DNA of 64,000 nucleotides from an uncultured Flavobacteriaceae bacterium (GCA_938092005.1 CALKOU010000001.1:205736-269735), one strand, 5' to 3'; numbered from the stretch's first letter, positions 36,895 to 49,341 are shown. Program-made: numbers and translations. Notes: generated by a model from the sequence alone, not told the origin.

Positions 36895-37747
36895 CAAGTT
36901 GATCAGTAGCCTTAACCAAAGGCAAACGAACAGTCGAAGAACACAAGCCTAAAAGAGCTGAAACAGCCTTGATTCCAGCAGGGTTTCCTTCTTGAAACAA
37001 CAAATCAATTACGGGCTTAAGCGTGTTATTGATGCGATTAGCCTCCTCTTCGTTTTGGTTTAGCGCCGCATCCATTCCCGCCTTAAATGTTTTTGGAAAA
37101 CCTCCTGCAGCCACAGAAATAACACCATCACCTCCCAACAACGTCAGGGGAATTGCAGTTTCGTCGTCACCAGAAAAAGTTAAAAAATCAGCTGGGCTAT
37201 TGGTTATTATTTCCTTGCCCTGATGTAAATCACCACTAGCATCCTTAACGCCTATAATGTTTGTAGCAGCATTTGCAATACGAACGGTTGTTTCAGCCGT
37301 CATATTTACCCCAGTACGACCTGGTACATTATACATGATAATAGGTAATGGGGTAACGGCATCCAGTGCCATATAGTGCTGGTACAAACCTTCTTGCGTT
37401 GGGCGATTGTAGTACGGGGTAACCGAAAGTATTGCTTCAAATCCCGTGGTATCAAGTTCTTGGAATGTTTTTACCAAAGTATGTGTGCAATTGCCTCCAA
37501 CACCCATGATCAACGGAACACGCTGGTTGGTTTCACGAACAAACGTGTCAAAAATGGTTTTGCGCTCTTTTGCAGTTAACGTTACAGACTCACCTGTTGT
37601 TCCTAAAGCAACAAGGAAGTCAATACCATCATCAATTAAGAAATGAATAATGCTTGCAAGGGCATCTATGTCCACAGAACCATCTGCCTTAAAGGGAGTG
37701 ATTACGGCTACTCCTGTTGATGTTGCTGTTAGCTTATGCATTTGCAT
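36857..37747 (-). CDS. dapA: 4-hydroxy-tetrahydrodipicolinate synthase
   Basis: 296 residues, TIM-barrel aldolase: 'TGVAVITPFKADGSVD', 'ALGTTGESVTLT', 'SVTPYYNRPTQEGLYQHY' with catalytic Tyr, 'PGRTGVNM' and the Schiff-base Lys in 'IIGVKDASGD'. First committed step of lysine and diaminopimelate synthesis. It may start at 37747 or 37741; both overlap the end of the DUF6913 gene, suggesting coupling. The partner dapF is 9 kb away. Confidence 0.95.
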   Translation of the reverse strand: MQMHKLTATSTGVAVITPFKADGSVDIDALASIIHFLIDDGIDFLVALGTTGESVTLTAKERKTIFDTFVRETNQRVPLIMGVGGNCTHTLVKTFQELDTTGFEAILSVTPYYNRPTQEGLYQHYMALDAVTPLPIIMYNVPGRTGVNMTAETTVRIANAATNIIGVKDASGDLHQGKEIITNSPADFLTFSGDDETAIPLTLLGGDGVISVAAGGFPKTFKAGMDAALNQNEEEANRINNTLKPVIDLLFQEGNPAGIKAVSALLGLCSSTVRLPLVKATDQLVTALKPFVEQLD

Positions 37748-38240
37748 TAATCTTATTAAAATAGGTTTTCAAGTCATTTAAAAAGCCGCCGAAATCTGTA
37801 CGGGCCGGTAACACCAAATCATTGAGTCGGTTATCAAGACACGATGGACCAATTCGAAAAGAAGCTTTTAATTGTGCAGAAAAAGAAGTTAACGAAAGGG
37901 TTGCATCTTGTACAAAATGAATGGCTATATCATACTCTTGCGCAAGGGAAAATTTTAAATCCTCGGCTAAAATTCGACCACGCCAATCCAAACTTTTAGG
38001 ATGCAAATGTGGCTTTGGCAATCCTTCTAACATTTTTTTATTTTCATGAAAATTAACGCGCTCGATCGAGTAATATTTTGGTGAAAAAAAACTACACATA
38101 TCTTCGTACTGAGCTTCCGTAAGATCCAAATCTGTATCGTGAATAAAAATCATACGACGTACCGATTTAGGTTTTGCACCCAACCTTATATCAAGGGCAT
38201 TTAACTGCTGATTAACGACACGTTTAGCAAAAAAATTCAT
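37734..38240 (-). CDS. DUF6913 family protein
   Basis: 168 residues, cytoplasmic, no signal or membrane segment. 'FAKRVVNQQLNALDIRLG', 'IFIHDTDLDLT', 'LDWRGRI' and 'YDIAIHFVQDATLSLTSFSAQLKASFRIG' match a conserved flavobacterial family that is regularly found beside dapA. No function is known. Start ATG at 38240, 5 nt after a TACTTTTG element. Confidence 0.75.
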   Translation of the reverse strand: MNFFAKRVVNQQLNALDIRLGAKPKSVRRMIFIHDTDLDLTEAQYEDMCSFFSPKYYSIERVNFHENKKMLEGLPKPHLHPKSLDWRGRILAEDLKFSLAQEYDIAIHFVQDATLSLTSFSAQLKASFRIGPSCLDNRLNDLVLPARTDFGGFLNDLKTYFNKINANA

Positions 38241-38245
38241 CGGCG

Positions 38246-38253
38246 CAAAAGTA
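38246..38253 (-). promoter_or_regulatory. Bacteroidota -7 element abutting the DUF6913 start
   Basis: TACTTTTG on the minus strand ends 5 nt before the ATG, implying a very short or leaderless mRNA for the DUF6913-dapA unit. Confidence 0.45.
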
Positions 38254-38329
38254 GTGATTTCATTAATCCCACTTAGATGTTTACACCATTATATTATAAA
38301 AAACTAACGGTTTGTTACAAATGCAACAA

Positions 38330-41168
<2,839 letters not shown>

Positions 41169-41172
<4 letters not shown>

Positions 41173-41660
41173 ACCAATGATTTTGTCATCCAAACTGGAC
41201 ATGAGTAGTGGCCTGTATCTCCCATGGGGGCATCTACATATTGAAAGCCATTTGCCGAATAACATTTTTGTGCTGCTATCATATTGGGCATGGTTTCCAA
41301 ATAACAGAGCTTAAATCCAAAAGAACGCGCTTGATCAAGTAATTGTGTCATCATGCGCTGCCCGAGGCCTTTACCTCTTGCTTGAGGATCAAAGTACATT
41401 TTCTGCAATTCACATACCGCAGCATCTCCACGCAAAAGTGGCGCAATGCCACCACCACCTAAAACAGTATTTCCTTGGGCAACTACCCAGTATGTATGTC
41501 TTGGCTTGTCATAGGCTTCAAACATGGCATCAAGCTCTGGATCGGCATAAGCCGTTCCCGTTTTAGGAACACCAAAAGCAACGAGTACTTCACGAAGCAC
41601 TTTTGCTAACGGCTTGTTATCTCGAATCCCAATGGGTCGCAAATGAAATTCTTGTTGCAT
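41169..41660 (-). CDS. GNAT-family N-acetyltransferase
   Basis: 163 residues from the ATG at 41660 (MQQEFHLRPI). Acetyl-CoA-binding motif 'MYFDPQARGKGLGQRMMTQLL' (R/Q-x-x-G-x-G/A), plus 'LETMPNMIAAQKCYSANGF'. Acceptor substrate unknown. First gene of the coupled GNAT-prmC-ligA unit and divergent from ribD, whose promoter overlaps its 5' end. Confidence 0.85.
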
Positions 41661-41680
41661 GCAGATATTTGATATTTTTG
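41652..41680 (+). promoter_or_regulatory. Bacteroidota-type promoter of ribD
   Basis: TTG (41652-41654), 18-nt spacer, TATTTTTG (41673-41680). It lies across the GNAT start codon on the other strand and excludes upstream in-frame ribD starts. Confidence 0.6.
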
Positions 41681-41698
41681 CTAAAATACACAATCCCA

Positions 41699-42751
41699 TT
41701 GCATCCTTCTCACGAGATTTTTATGCGCCGCTGTATCACGCTAGCCCAAAAAGGGCTGGGGTACACCTATCCAAACCCTATGGTTGGTGCGGTAGTGGTC
41801 ATTAACGAGAAAATCATTGGTGAAGGGTGGCACCAAAAAGCAGGCAGTCCGCATGCAGAGGTTAACGCATTAAAAGGACTTACTGAGGAACAATTAGCTC
41901 AAGCTACATTATATGTAAGTCTGGAACCCTGTTCGCATCACGGTAAAACACCTCCTTGTAGCGATTTGATCTTAACCAAAGGAATCAAAAAAGTAGTGGT
42001 TGGCGCTAAAGACCCCAATCCAAAAGTAGCCGGACAAGGTATCAAAAGGTTACAGGATGCTGGTGTAACGGTCATAAGCGATGTTTTGAAACAAGCATGT
42101 ATTACCCTAAACAAACGATTTTATTGCTTCCACACAAAAAAGCGTCCTTATATAATAATCAAGTGGGCACAGTCAGCAGATGGATATATTGCCCCAAGAG
42201 ATGATAAAAAGGGAGACGTGTTTTGGATAAGTGATGCTCATAGTCAGCAATTAGCGCACCGCTGGCGCGCCGAAGAACACGCTATACTGGTTGGCAGGAA
42301 AACGGTAGAACATGACAATCCTACACTCACAACGCGAAAATGGGCAGGCACAAACCCCATTAGAATGGTTCTGGATCCTAGGAACAGTATTTCAAAAAAA
42401 GCGAATGTGCTACATCAAGATGCACAAACAATTGTTTTCAATACCATAAAATCAGAAACCGCACAGCAAACACAATGGCATAAGGTTAATGCAAATGCAA
42501 TTTTAGAGCAAGTATTGCTTTGGGCACATCAAAACGAAATACAATCCATTCTAGTTGAAGGAGGTGCACATACAATCGAAGGCTTTATTGAAAAAAATAT
42601 TTGGGATGAATGCCGTATTATCCAATCCAAAACTAAACTTAATGACGGTGTAAAAGCACCCAAAGAACCATTAGGGAAAAAAATGACTCAAAAACTTGTA
42701 GGAGATCAACTACAAATCATCCTAAATGAAAAACAGACTCTAAAAATTTAG
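41699..42751 (+). CDS. ribD: Riboflavin biosynthesis protein RibD (deaminase/reductase)
   Basis: About 350 residues. Cytidine-deaminase-like domain with zinc ligands in 'GSPHAEVNAL' (HAE) and 'EPCSHHGKTPPCSD' (PCxxxGxTPPC), then the RibD C-terminal reductase domain ('IIIKWAQSADGYIAP', 'ILVGRKTVEHDNP', 'ILVEGGAHTIEGF'). It performs the second and third steps of riboflavin synthesis. A TTG at 41699 gives MHPSHEIFMRRCITLA, aligning with the usual family N-terminus; an ATG at 41723 is the alternative. The 3' end overlaps the convergent thioesterase by 35 nt. Confidence 0.93.
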   Translation: MHPSHEIFMRRCITLAQKGLGYTYPNPMVGAVVVINEKIIGEGWHQKAGSPHAEVNALKGLTEEQLAQATLYVSLEPCSHHGKTPPCSDLILTKGIKKVVVGAKDPNPKVAGQGIKRLQDAGVTVISDVLKQACITLNKRFYCFHTKKRPYIIIKWAQSADGYIAPRDDKKGDVFWISDAHSQQLAHRWRAEEHAILVGRKTVEHDNPTLTTRKWAGTNPIRMVLDPRNSISKKANVLHQDAQTIVFNTIKSETAQQTQWHKVNANAILEQVLLWAHQNEIQSILVEGGAHTIEGFIEKNIWDECRIIQSKTKLNDGVKAPKEPLGKKMTQKLVGDQLQIILNEKQTLKI

Positions 42752-43124
42752 GGCATTTGATGGCTTTCCGGGAAGCTGCATCTACAAAAACCAAACGCGT
42801 TGATGCCGTTGCTACAATCCTTTTTGCAACATCTTCAATACGATATGAAAACGTAACAAAAAAACCATCTAGCGATTCTAAAGATACGTGAACAAAAAAG
42901 CGATCCTCAAAACGTAGCGGTTGTTTATAATGTATTGAAATATCAGTCAAAGGCAACAAAATACCGTCTTTTTCTAGAGCAGCATAGCTAACTCCCTGAT
43001 GCTGCAACCATTCGATACGGGATTGCTCCAAAAAGTAAGCATATTGAGCGTGATGCACAATTCCCATTTGATCAACTTGATGGTATTGAACAACGCATGA
43101 GCTTGTAGTTTTTTTATTACACAT
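42717..43124 (-). CDS. 4HBT/YbgC-type acyl-CoA thioesterase
   Basis: 135 residues, single hotdog domain. 'VQYHQVDQMGIVHHAQYAYFLEQSRIEWL' is the 4-hydroxybenzoyl-CoA thioesterase/YbgC signature with the catalytic Asp in the 'VDQMG' segment. Substrate unknown. Divergent from dnaA across about 190 bp; its 3' end overlaps ribD. Confidence 0.85.
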   Translation of the reverse strand: MCNKKTTSSCVVQYHQVDQMGIVHHAQYAYFLEQSRIEWLQHQGVSYAALEKDGILLPLTDISIHYKQPLRFEDRFFVHVSLESLDGFFVTFSYRIEDVAKRIVATASTRLVFVDAASRKAIKCPKFLESVFHLG

Positions 43125-43318
43125 TGTAGGAATATTCTTTCAAAACGTTTGTTATATGAAGTGTTTTAAGATGCATAAAACTTTCTGAAAATTCAATAGC
43201 AAAACCACTTTTTTTTAAAAAAAATTCAACACATATTTGTACTGTTCAATTAAGCAGATTTTCACCCCAGTAATTTGTTTTAATAATTAACTTACAACTA
43301 CAATAACCAATAAGAAAA

Positions 43319-44746
43319 ATGCATAATACCGCTGATAGCGTATGGGGAAATTGCTTGAGTTTTATCAAGGATAACATTCATAATCAAGCCTTTAGAACTT
43401 GGTTTGAGCCCATTAAACCGCTAAAGCTTAATGGTGATGCATTGAATGTTGAAGTTCCTAGTAAATTTTTTTACGAGTGGTTAGAAGAGCACTACGTTGA
43501 TGTGCTTAAGGTTGCATTAACAAAAGAACTTGGTGCGCATGCACGGCTCGTTTATGTAATTCGAATGGAGAACACTTTTGGGAATAAGCAAGCGTTTACC
43601 GAAAGTATTCCCAGTCAAAATAAAGGACGTATTAAAGTACAAGACGTTGAGGCGCCTTTACGATCCAAAACTGCTGAACTTAAGAATCCGTTTGTTATCC
43701 CTGGCATACGAAACTTAAAAGTAGAATCGCAACTAAATCCAAGTTATAACTTTGAAAATTTTCTTGAAGGTGACGCTAACCGATTAGCGCGATCAGCTGG
43801 AATTGCCGTGTCTAATAAGCCTGGAGGCACCTCGTTTAATCCACTACTCATTTTTGGTGGGGTTGGACTTGGCAAGACACACCTTTCGCATGCTATTGGA
43901 GTGGATATTAAAAGTAAATATCCCGAAAAAACAGTACTGTATATTTCTGCTGAAAAATTTACACAACAGTATATTGAAGCGGTTAAGAAAAATAACCGAA
44001 ACGACTTCATTCACTTTTATCAAGTAATGGACGTACTTATTATTGACGACGTTCAATTCTTTTCAGGAAAATCAGGAACTCAAGATGTATTCTTTCACAT
44101 CTTCAACCACCTGCATCAAAACGGGAAACAAGTTATCTTAACATCTGACAAAGCCCCTGTTGACATGCAAGATATTGAGCAACGCCTCTTATCCCGATTT
44201 AAGTGGGGACTGTCAGCAGAATTACAACGTCCCGATTACGAAACTCGTGTGTCAATTCTGAAAAACAAATTGTACCGCGATGGTGTTGAAATGCCAGAAG
44301 AAATTATTGACTTTGTTGCCAAGTCCGTCAAAACAAACGTACGCGAACTTGAGGGAGCCATTATCTCACTTATTGCACAAGCATCCTTCAATCGTAAGGA
44401 AGTTACGCTAGAATTAGCCAAGCAAGTAGTGGAAAAATTTGTGCGCAACACCAAACGTGAAATTTCCATTGATCACATTCAAAAAGTGGTGTCGGAATAT
44501 TTCCAAATGGATGTCACTACCCTACAGTCCAAGACAAGAAAACGTCATATTGTACAGGCACGACAACTTGCTATGTTTTTTGCAAAGAAAATGACAAAAG
44601 CATCTTTGGCAAGTATTGGATCTAAAATTGGTCACCGCGATCACGCAACCGTACTTCACGCATGTAAAACCGTTGACAACCTTGCCTTTACGGACAAGCA
44701 ATTCCGCAAATATGTGGATGACCTAACCAAAAAGCTTTCAAATTAA
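43319..44746 (+). CDS. dnaA: Chromosomal replication initiator DnaA
   Basis: 475 residues. Domain I (about 1-90) 'VWGNCLSFIKDNIHNQAFRTWFEPI', a linker, the AAA+ domain with Walker A 'FGGVGLGKTHLSHAIG' and Walker B 'VLIIDDVQFFSGK', and domain IV with the DnaA-box-binding signature 'IGHRDHATVLHACK'. It opens oriC. No DnaA-box cluster is visible in the upstream 190 bp, so the origin is probably elsewhere. Two genes follow within 3 nt and by overlap. Confidence 0.98.
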   Translation: MHNTADSVWGNCLSFIKDNIHNQAFRTWFEPIKPLKLNGDALNVEVPSKFFYEWLEEHYVDVLKVALTKELGAHARLVYVIRMENTFGNKQAFTESIPSQNKGRIKVQDVEAPLRSKTAELKNPFVIPGIRNLKVESQLNPSYNFENFLEGDANRLARSAGIAVSNKPGGTSFNPLLIFGGVGLGKTHLSHAIGVDIKSKYPEKTVLYISAEKFTQQYIEAVKKNNRNDFIHFYQVMDVLIIDDVQFFSGKSGTQDVFFHIFNHLHQNGKQVILTSDKAPVDMQDIEQRLLSRFKWGLSAELQRPDYETRVSILKNKLYRDGVEMPEEIIDFVAKSVKTNVRELEGAIISLIAQASFNRKEVTLELAKQVVEKFVRNTKREISIDHIQKVVSEYFQMDVTTLQSKTRKRHIVQARQLAMFFAKKMTKASLASIGSKIGHRDHATVLHACKTVDNLAFTDKQFRKYVDDLTKKLSN

Positions 44747-44749
44747 AGC

Positions 44750-45205
44750 ATGAAAACAAAAGTGCTTATGGTGTGTTTGGGTAATATTTGCCGCTCACCA
44801 TTAGCAGAAGGTATCTTGCGCCATATGACTAGCGCACAGGATTTTTACATTGATTCTGCTGGTACAGCCAACTATCACACAGACGCAGCACCCGACCCAC
44901 GAAGCATTGCCATTGCTGCCCAAAACAATATTGACATCAGCCACCAACAAGCCCGACAACTTACAGCTGACGACATCAATACCTTTGATCACATATTGGT
45001 AATGGATGAAGAAAATTTGGCAAACACCCGCGCCTTATGCACCACAAACGACCAACGACAAAAAATAGCACTTATAACAGCCGCTAGTGGGGTTGCTGCA
45101 TCACATGTGCCAGATCCTTACTATGGAGGTGACGATGGTTTTGCGCAAGTTTTTGAATTGCTACATAATTGTTGTAGGTTATGGCTAGCAAAACATACGC
45201 CATGA
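44750..45205 (+). CDS. Low-molecular-weight protein-tyrosine phosphatase
   Basis: 151 residues with the P-loop 'VCLGNICRSPLAEG' (C-x5-R-S) at the N-terminus and the general acid Asp in 'HVPDPYYGG'. It dephosphorylates phosphotyrosine proteins or small phosphates. It starts 3 nt after dnaA; the downstream methyltransferase overlaps it by 4 nt. Confidence 0.92.
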   Translation: MKTKVLMVCLGNICRSPLAEGILRHMTSAQDFYIDSAGTANYHTDAAPDPRSIAIAAQNNIDISHQQARQLTADDINTFDHILVMDEENLANTRALCTTNDQRQKIALITAASGVAASHVPDPYYGGDDGFAQVFELLHNCCRLWLAKHTP

Positions 45206-45921
45206 ATGAACAAAAATCAGGTCGGCTTTATTTAATCCCCAATGTTTTGGGCGAAACGGCTCCGCTTGAAGTCATGCCGCTGTCGGTTAAAAAAACCATT
45301 GAATCGTTGCGGTGTTTTATTTTCGAAAAAGAAAAAGCAGGGAGAGCATTTGTGAAAAGCATTAGTCCTAGCACCCCACAAGACACCATTGAAGTTCATT
45401 TACTTAATAAGTTTACTTCCGAAGAAGATCTAAACGCCATGCTAACCCCCCTACTTGATGGTCGTGATATAGGTTTGATCACCGATGCTGGATGTCCTGG
45501 AATTGCAGATCCAGGAGCAGATCTTGTGGCACGTGCGCATCAGCATCATATTCGTGTTGTGCCTTTAGTTGGACCTTCTTCGATATTATTAGCTGTCATG
45601 GCTGCAGGACTTAATGGACAATCGTTTGCCTTTAATGGCTATTTACCTATTGATAAAGCTGCGCGTAAAAAAGCAATCAAATTGTTTGAGAAAAAATCTA
45701 TTGAACAAAATCAGACACAAGTATTTATTGAAACCCCATACCGCAACAATGCATTGTTAAACGAACTTAGCAGGGCACTTCGCCCCAAGACATTGCTCAA
45801 TGTAGCCTGTGACATCACATTAACTACTGAATGGATCAAAACCGCACCTGCTCAAAGCTGGCGAGACATCAAAATAGACCTTCACAAAAGACCAACTGTT
45901 TTTTCTATTCTAGGCAGCTAA
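45202..45921 (+). CDS. RsmI-like SAM-dependent methyltransferase
   Basis: 239 residues from the ATG at 45202 (MNEQKSGRLYLIPNVLG), which overlaps the phosphatase stop as ATGA. Tetrapyrrole-methylase fold with 'GLITDAGCPGIADPGADLVARA', 'VVPLVGPSSILLAVMAAGLNG' and 'FIETPYRN', as in RsmI (16S rRNA C1402 2'-O-methyltransferase). This shorter Bacteroidota paralogue class may act on a different target. Confidence 0.85.
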   Translation: MNEQKSGRLYLIPNVLGETAPLEVMPLSVKKTIESLRCFIFEKEKAGRAFVKSISPSTPQDTIEVHLLNKFTSEEDLNAMLTPLLDGRDIGLITDAGCPGIADPGADLVARAHQHHIRVVPLVGPSSILLAVMAAGLNGQSFAFNGYLPIDKAARKKAIKLFEKKSIEQNQTQVFIETPYRNNALLNELSRALRPKTLLNVACDITLTTEWIKTAPAQSWRDIKIDLHKRPTVFSILGS

Positions 45922-45925
45922 ACAC

Positions 45926-46960
45926 TTACCGGTAGATTTTTTTTTCGCGCAACCAACGCGTATAGGTTTTTTTGTTTTTGTTGTGTTGTGATAAGTTTGT
46001 AGCAAACAAATGGTACCCTGCACGACTGGGGTCAGCAACAAAATAAACATACTTATGACGGCTCGCAAATAGTACCGCATCAATGGCGCTAATATCAGGC
46101 ATGGTAATGGGTCCAGGTGGAATTCCTCTGTTGCGATATGTATTATAGGGGGATTTAATTTTTAAATCTGCATAAAGAACACGCCGTATATCAAGATCAT
46201 AATTATTAGCCTTGCGCATTAGTGCATAAATAACAGTTGGGTCGGCTTGCAAGCGCATGCGTTTGCGCAAGCGGTTTAGATAAACGCCCGCCACTATTGG
46301 GCGCTCATCTACACGATATGACTCCTTATGCACCACTGCAGCCAACGCAACGACTTCTTCCCTTGAAAGGTTTATTTTTCTTCGAGCAGTCTCACGTTTT
46401 GGAGTCCAAAAGGCGTTGTATGAACGCAACATCTTATCCCGAAACGCATCGGCTGAAGTGTTCCAAAAAACTTCATATGTATTGGGTAAACAAATTGAAA
46501 AGATATTGTCTTTGGAAAGACCATTTTCCATCAAAAAATCGGGATTGTAAAACGCTTGCATGATAGCAGTACTATCGGCCTCAATTTTAGTTGCTACATA
46601 AGATGCAAGATGCATCAACGTTTTCTGATTATTGAATGTCAGACGAATAGGTGTGTTCGCAGAACGCAAGCGATTAATCATATCGTTGTTGTTCATCCCA
46701 TAATCGATTATAAAACGACCGGGGATTGGGTTGTATCCCTTACGGGTTGCCGCTTGCTGAAAAAAGTCAAAACGTTCAACAATACGTGAAAGGGTGTCAA
46801 AAGCGGCAATGTTGGTGTCAACCGATGGAATTAAAACCTCCTGCTTAGGTGTTTCAAAAGCCGTATTTGCAGCAAAAAATACACGGTAAAAGTGAAAAAC
46901 AAAAAGCCCTCCAATAACAACACTTAATAACACGGTTGCTAATAATACGCGTTTAATCAT
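45926..46960 (-). CDS. mltG: Endolytic murein transglycosylase MltG (YceG-like)
   Basis: 344 residues: one N-terminal transmembrane helix, then the YceG domain with 'VVALAAVVHKESYRVDERPIVAGVYLNRL', containing the catalytic Glu, followed by 'MRLQADPTVIYAL' and 'PYNTYRNRGIPPGPI'. It cleaves nascent glycan strands in the periplasm. Coupled to dapF by a 4-nt overlap, linking glycan processing with DAP supply. Confidence 0.94.
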   Translation of the reverse strand: MIKRVLLATVLLSVVIGGLFVFHFYRVFFAANTAFETPKQEVLIPSVDTNIAAFDTLSRIVERFDFFQQAATRKGYNPIPGRFIIDYGMNNNDMINRLRSANTPIRLTFNNQKTLMHLASYVATKIEADSTAIMQAFYNPDFLMENGLSKDNIFSICLPNTYEVFWNTSADAFRDKMLRSYNAFWTPKRETARRKINLSREEVVALAAVVHKESYRVDERPIVAGVYLNRLRKRMRLQADPTVIYALMRKANNYDLDIRRVLYADLKIKSPYNTYRNRGIPPGPITMPDISAIDAVLFASRHKYVYFVADPSRAGYHLFATNLSQHNKNKKTYTRWLREKKIYR

Positions 46961-47745
46961 AGGGTGTCTATATCAAATTGTCCGTTAAAAACGGGGGTTG
47001 CTGGTCCTTGTAGGACTACAGCTTTATAACCGTTATCCGTAGGGGTGAATGAAACCTTCAATGCACCACCTCTGGTGTGAATGGCAATGTGTTCTGTTAT
47101 TACTCGTTTGGTAATATGTGCAGCAATAGCCGAGGCCGTAACTCCTGTACCACACGAAAGCGTTTCGGCTTCAACGCCACGTTCAAAGGTGCGAACAGAA
47201 AGCGAAGCATCGCCTGTAACAGCTACAAAATTTACGTTAGTCCCGTCTGAAAAATAGGGTGCGCCATGTGCGATAGCTGCGCCTTGGGTGGCTACATCTA
47301 CAGCATCAACATCAGCCACAAAAACCACATGATGTGGTGATCCCGTATCCAAAAAAAGAGCGGCTTCACGTGATTCCCAATTTGAAATGGGGTGCAGCTC
47401 AAGCGCTACTTCATCGCCTACAATACGTGCTTGGTGCAAGCCGTCGGCGGCGCGGAAAACGACATCTTCTTGCGTAAGACCTAACGTATTGGCATAGTGT
47501 ATTGCACACCTAGACCCGTTACCACAAAGGCTGCCCTCATGACCATCAGCATTAAAATAGCGCATAAAAAAATCCGCCTTTTCATCGGATTCGATAGCAA
47601 TAAAACCATCGGCACCAATACCGAAGTTACGATGACAAAGCTGTGCTATACCCTCGTGATTTTGTATCGGAAATTGACCGTCTCGATTATCGACAATAAC
47701 AAAGTCATTCCCTGTGCCCTGATATTTTACAAATGAAAAAATCAT
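46957..47745 (-). CDS. dapF: Diaminopimelate epimerase
   Basis: 262 residues: 'FVKYQGTGNDFVIVDN' at the N-terminus, and the two catalytic Cys in 'SLCGNGSRCAI' and 'LSCGTGVTASAIA'. Converts LL- to meso-DAP for peptidoglycan and lysine. The ATG at 47745 is chosen because the TTG at 47751 lies inside a perfect TATATTTG promoter element (47756-47749). Confidence 0.95.
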   Translation of the reverse strand: MIFSFVKYQGTGNDFVIVDNRDGQFPIQNHEGIAQLCHRNFGIGADGFIAIESDEKADFFMRYFNADGHEGSLCGNGSRCAIHYANTLGLTQEDVVFRAADGLHQARIVGDEVALELHPISNWESREAALFLDTGSPHHVVFVADVDAVDVATQGAAIAHGAPYFSDGTNVNFVAVTGDASLSVRTFERGVEAETLSCGTGVTASAIAAHITKRVITEHIAIHTRGGALKVSFTPTDNGYKAVVLQGPATPVFNGQFDIDTL

Positions 47746-47748
47746 GCG

Positions 47749-47756
47749 CAAATATA
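47749..47756 (-). promoter_or_regulatory. Bacteroidota -7 element abutting the dapF start
   Basis: TATATTTG on the minus strand ends 3 nt before the dapF ATG, implying a nearly leaderless dapF-mltG mRNA. Confidence 0.5.
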
Positions 47757-47824
47757 GCCAAAATCAGATGCGGTCTAGGTGTTAAAAATGCGTTAAAGCC
47801 CTTTTTCTTAAAAAATGGATATGC

Positions 47825-47955
47825 TACTTTTGAGTGAGTATAAAAATGAAACGTTATGAAACCTACATGTTTAAAATGATCATGACCCTTTTGAAGCGTG
47901 ATTGTTTTTTCATTGAAGGTTACATCTGACTGACAACAACAATTAAAAAAAACAG
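47825..47955 (+). promoter_or_regulatory. Promoter element and long leader of the DegQ-type protease gene
   Basis: TACTTTTG (47825-47832) fits TAnnTTTG and leaves a leader of about 115 nt. The leader contains a 27-codon open frame (47846-47929, MKRYETYMFK...) with no recognised homologue, which could be a leader peptide or chance. Confidence 0.35.
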
Positions 47956-49341
47956 ATGAAATCATTCCTTAAATACAGTGCGGTAGCGTTTGGTGCCGCT
48001 TTTCTAACACTATTAGGCTATCACGAAATCCATCAAAAAACAGTGGTCTACACTCCTCCGGCGCCACCGATTGTAAACACCAATTTCGCAACATCCGCAT
48101 CCCCTATAAACACCTCCACAGACTTTACCATGGCGGCCGAAAAAACAATTGATGCGGTAGTACACATTACCAATACCAGTAGTGGAGGCTCCCAACAACC
48201 CAGTAATCTTTGGGAGTTTTTCTACAACACCCCTTCTCGAGAATACCCACGTGTTGGAATGGGATCAGGGGTTATCGTTTCTTCAGATGGTTATATCATT
48301 ACCAACAACCACGTGATTGAAAACGCTACAGAAATTCAAATCACAACCAATGACAACAAAGTCTTTGAAGCCGAGCTTATAGGATCAGATGCCAATGCTG
48401 ATATTGCAGTGCTAAAAATCAAAGGAAATGAAGCGTTTCCCTATGTGCGCTTTGCCGATTCCGACAATACCCGAATCGGAGAATGGGTGCTTGCCGTGGG
48501 CAACCCCTATAACCTAAACTCAACCGTAACCGCAGGCATCATCAGTGCCAAGTCACGTGATCTGAATGATTATGACAACAAAAGCCAATCGTTTATTCAA
48601 ACCGATGCTGCGGTAAATTCTGGAAACAGTGGTGGGGCATTAATCAATTTAAACGGAGATTTAATCGGAATTAATACCGCCATAACAAGTAACGGCATGG
48701 GTACCTTCATTGGCTATTCGTTTGCAGTACCAAGCAACATCGCGCGTAAAATTTTTGAAGATATCGTAGAATACGGAAACGTCCAGAAAGCCTTGTTGGG
48801 TGTTACAGGCAACGGACTTAACGCGCGCATTGCCGAGCAACTCGGCATTGAAGAAACCGAAGGGTTCTATGTTGCGGGATTAGAAGAAAACATGGGTGCA
48901 AAAGAAGCTGGTATGCAAGAAGAAGATATCATCACTCGCATTGACAATACACCCATTCGCAGGTTTGCTGACATGACCGGGTATTTAGGTTCTAAACGTC
49001 CTGGTGATACCGTGGATGTGACCTTTGTGCGCGAAGGCAAAGAAGAAACCGTTGCTGTGGTGCTTAAACGCACACCGTTTATCAATTACTATGGCATGCG
49101 CCTTCGTGACTTAAGCCCTAAAGAAGCCAAAACTTATGGCACAAAAGAAGGTGTTTATGTGTCGGGCGTACAAAATAACCGCCTTTACAGAAGGGGCGTT
49201 CAAGAAGGTGATGTACTTCTTGCCGTAAACGGTAAGGAAGTGACATCCAATGAAGACGTGATTGCCCTTGACGAAAACAGCATTTATGAACTTACGTTTA
49301 TGAATAAAAAAGGTGAAAAAATGCGCTTTATTTTTGAATAG
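47956..49341 (+). CDS. DegQ/HtrA-type periplasmic serine protease
   Basis: 461 residues. N-terminal signal/anchor (about 1-25), trypsin-like domain with the full triad: His in 'YIITNNHVIENA', Asp in 'DANADIAVLKI', Ser in 'AVNSGNSGGALINL'. Two PDZ domains follow (about 275-365 and 375-460, 'GVYVSGVQNNRLYRRGVQEGDVLLAVNG'). It is the Do-family protease/chaperone that handles misfolded envelope proteins. Its last bases overlap, on the other strand, the degenerate ORF6N frame. Confidence 0.94.
   Translation: MKSFLKYSAVAFGAAFLTLLGYHEIHQKTVVYTPPAPPIVNTNFATSASPINTSTDFTMAAEKTIDAVVHITNTSSGGSQQPSNLWEFFYNTPSREYPRVGMGSGVIVSSDGYIITNNHVIENATEIQITTNDNKVFEAELIGSDANADIAVLKIKGNEAFPYVRFADSDNTRIGEWVLAVGNPYNLNSTVTAGIISAKSRDLNDYDNKSQSFIQTDAAVNSGNSGGALINLNGDLIGINTAITSNGMGTFIGYSFAVPSNIARKIFEDIVEYGNVQKALLGVTGNGLNARIAEQLGIEETEGFYVAGLEENMGAKEAGMQEEDIITRIDNTPIRRFADMTGYLGSKRPGDTVDVTFVREGKEETVAVVLKRTPFINYYGMRLRDLSPKEAKTYGTKEGVYVSGVQNNRLYRRGVQEGDVLLAVNGKEVTSNEDVIALDENSIYELTFMNKKGEKMRFIFE

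Noticed and set aside
43125..43318. oriC upstream of dnaA
   Set aside because: The 194 bp are A/T-rich but hold no visible cluster of TTATNCACA-type DnaA boxes; in this phylum dnaA is often not beside the origin.
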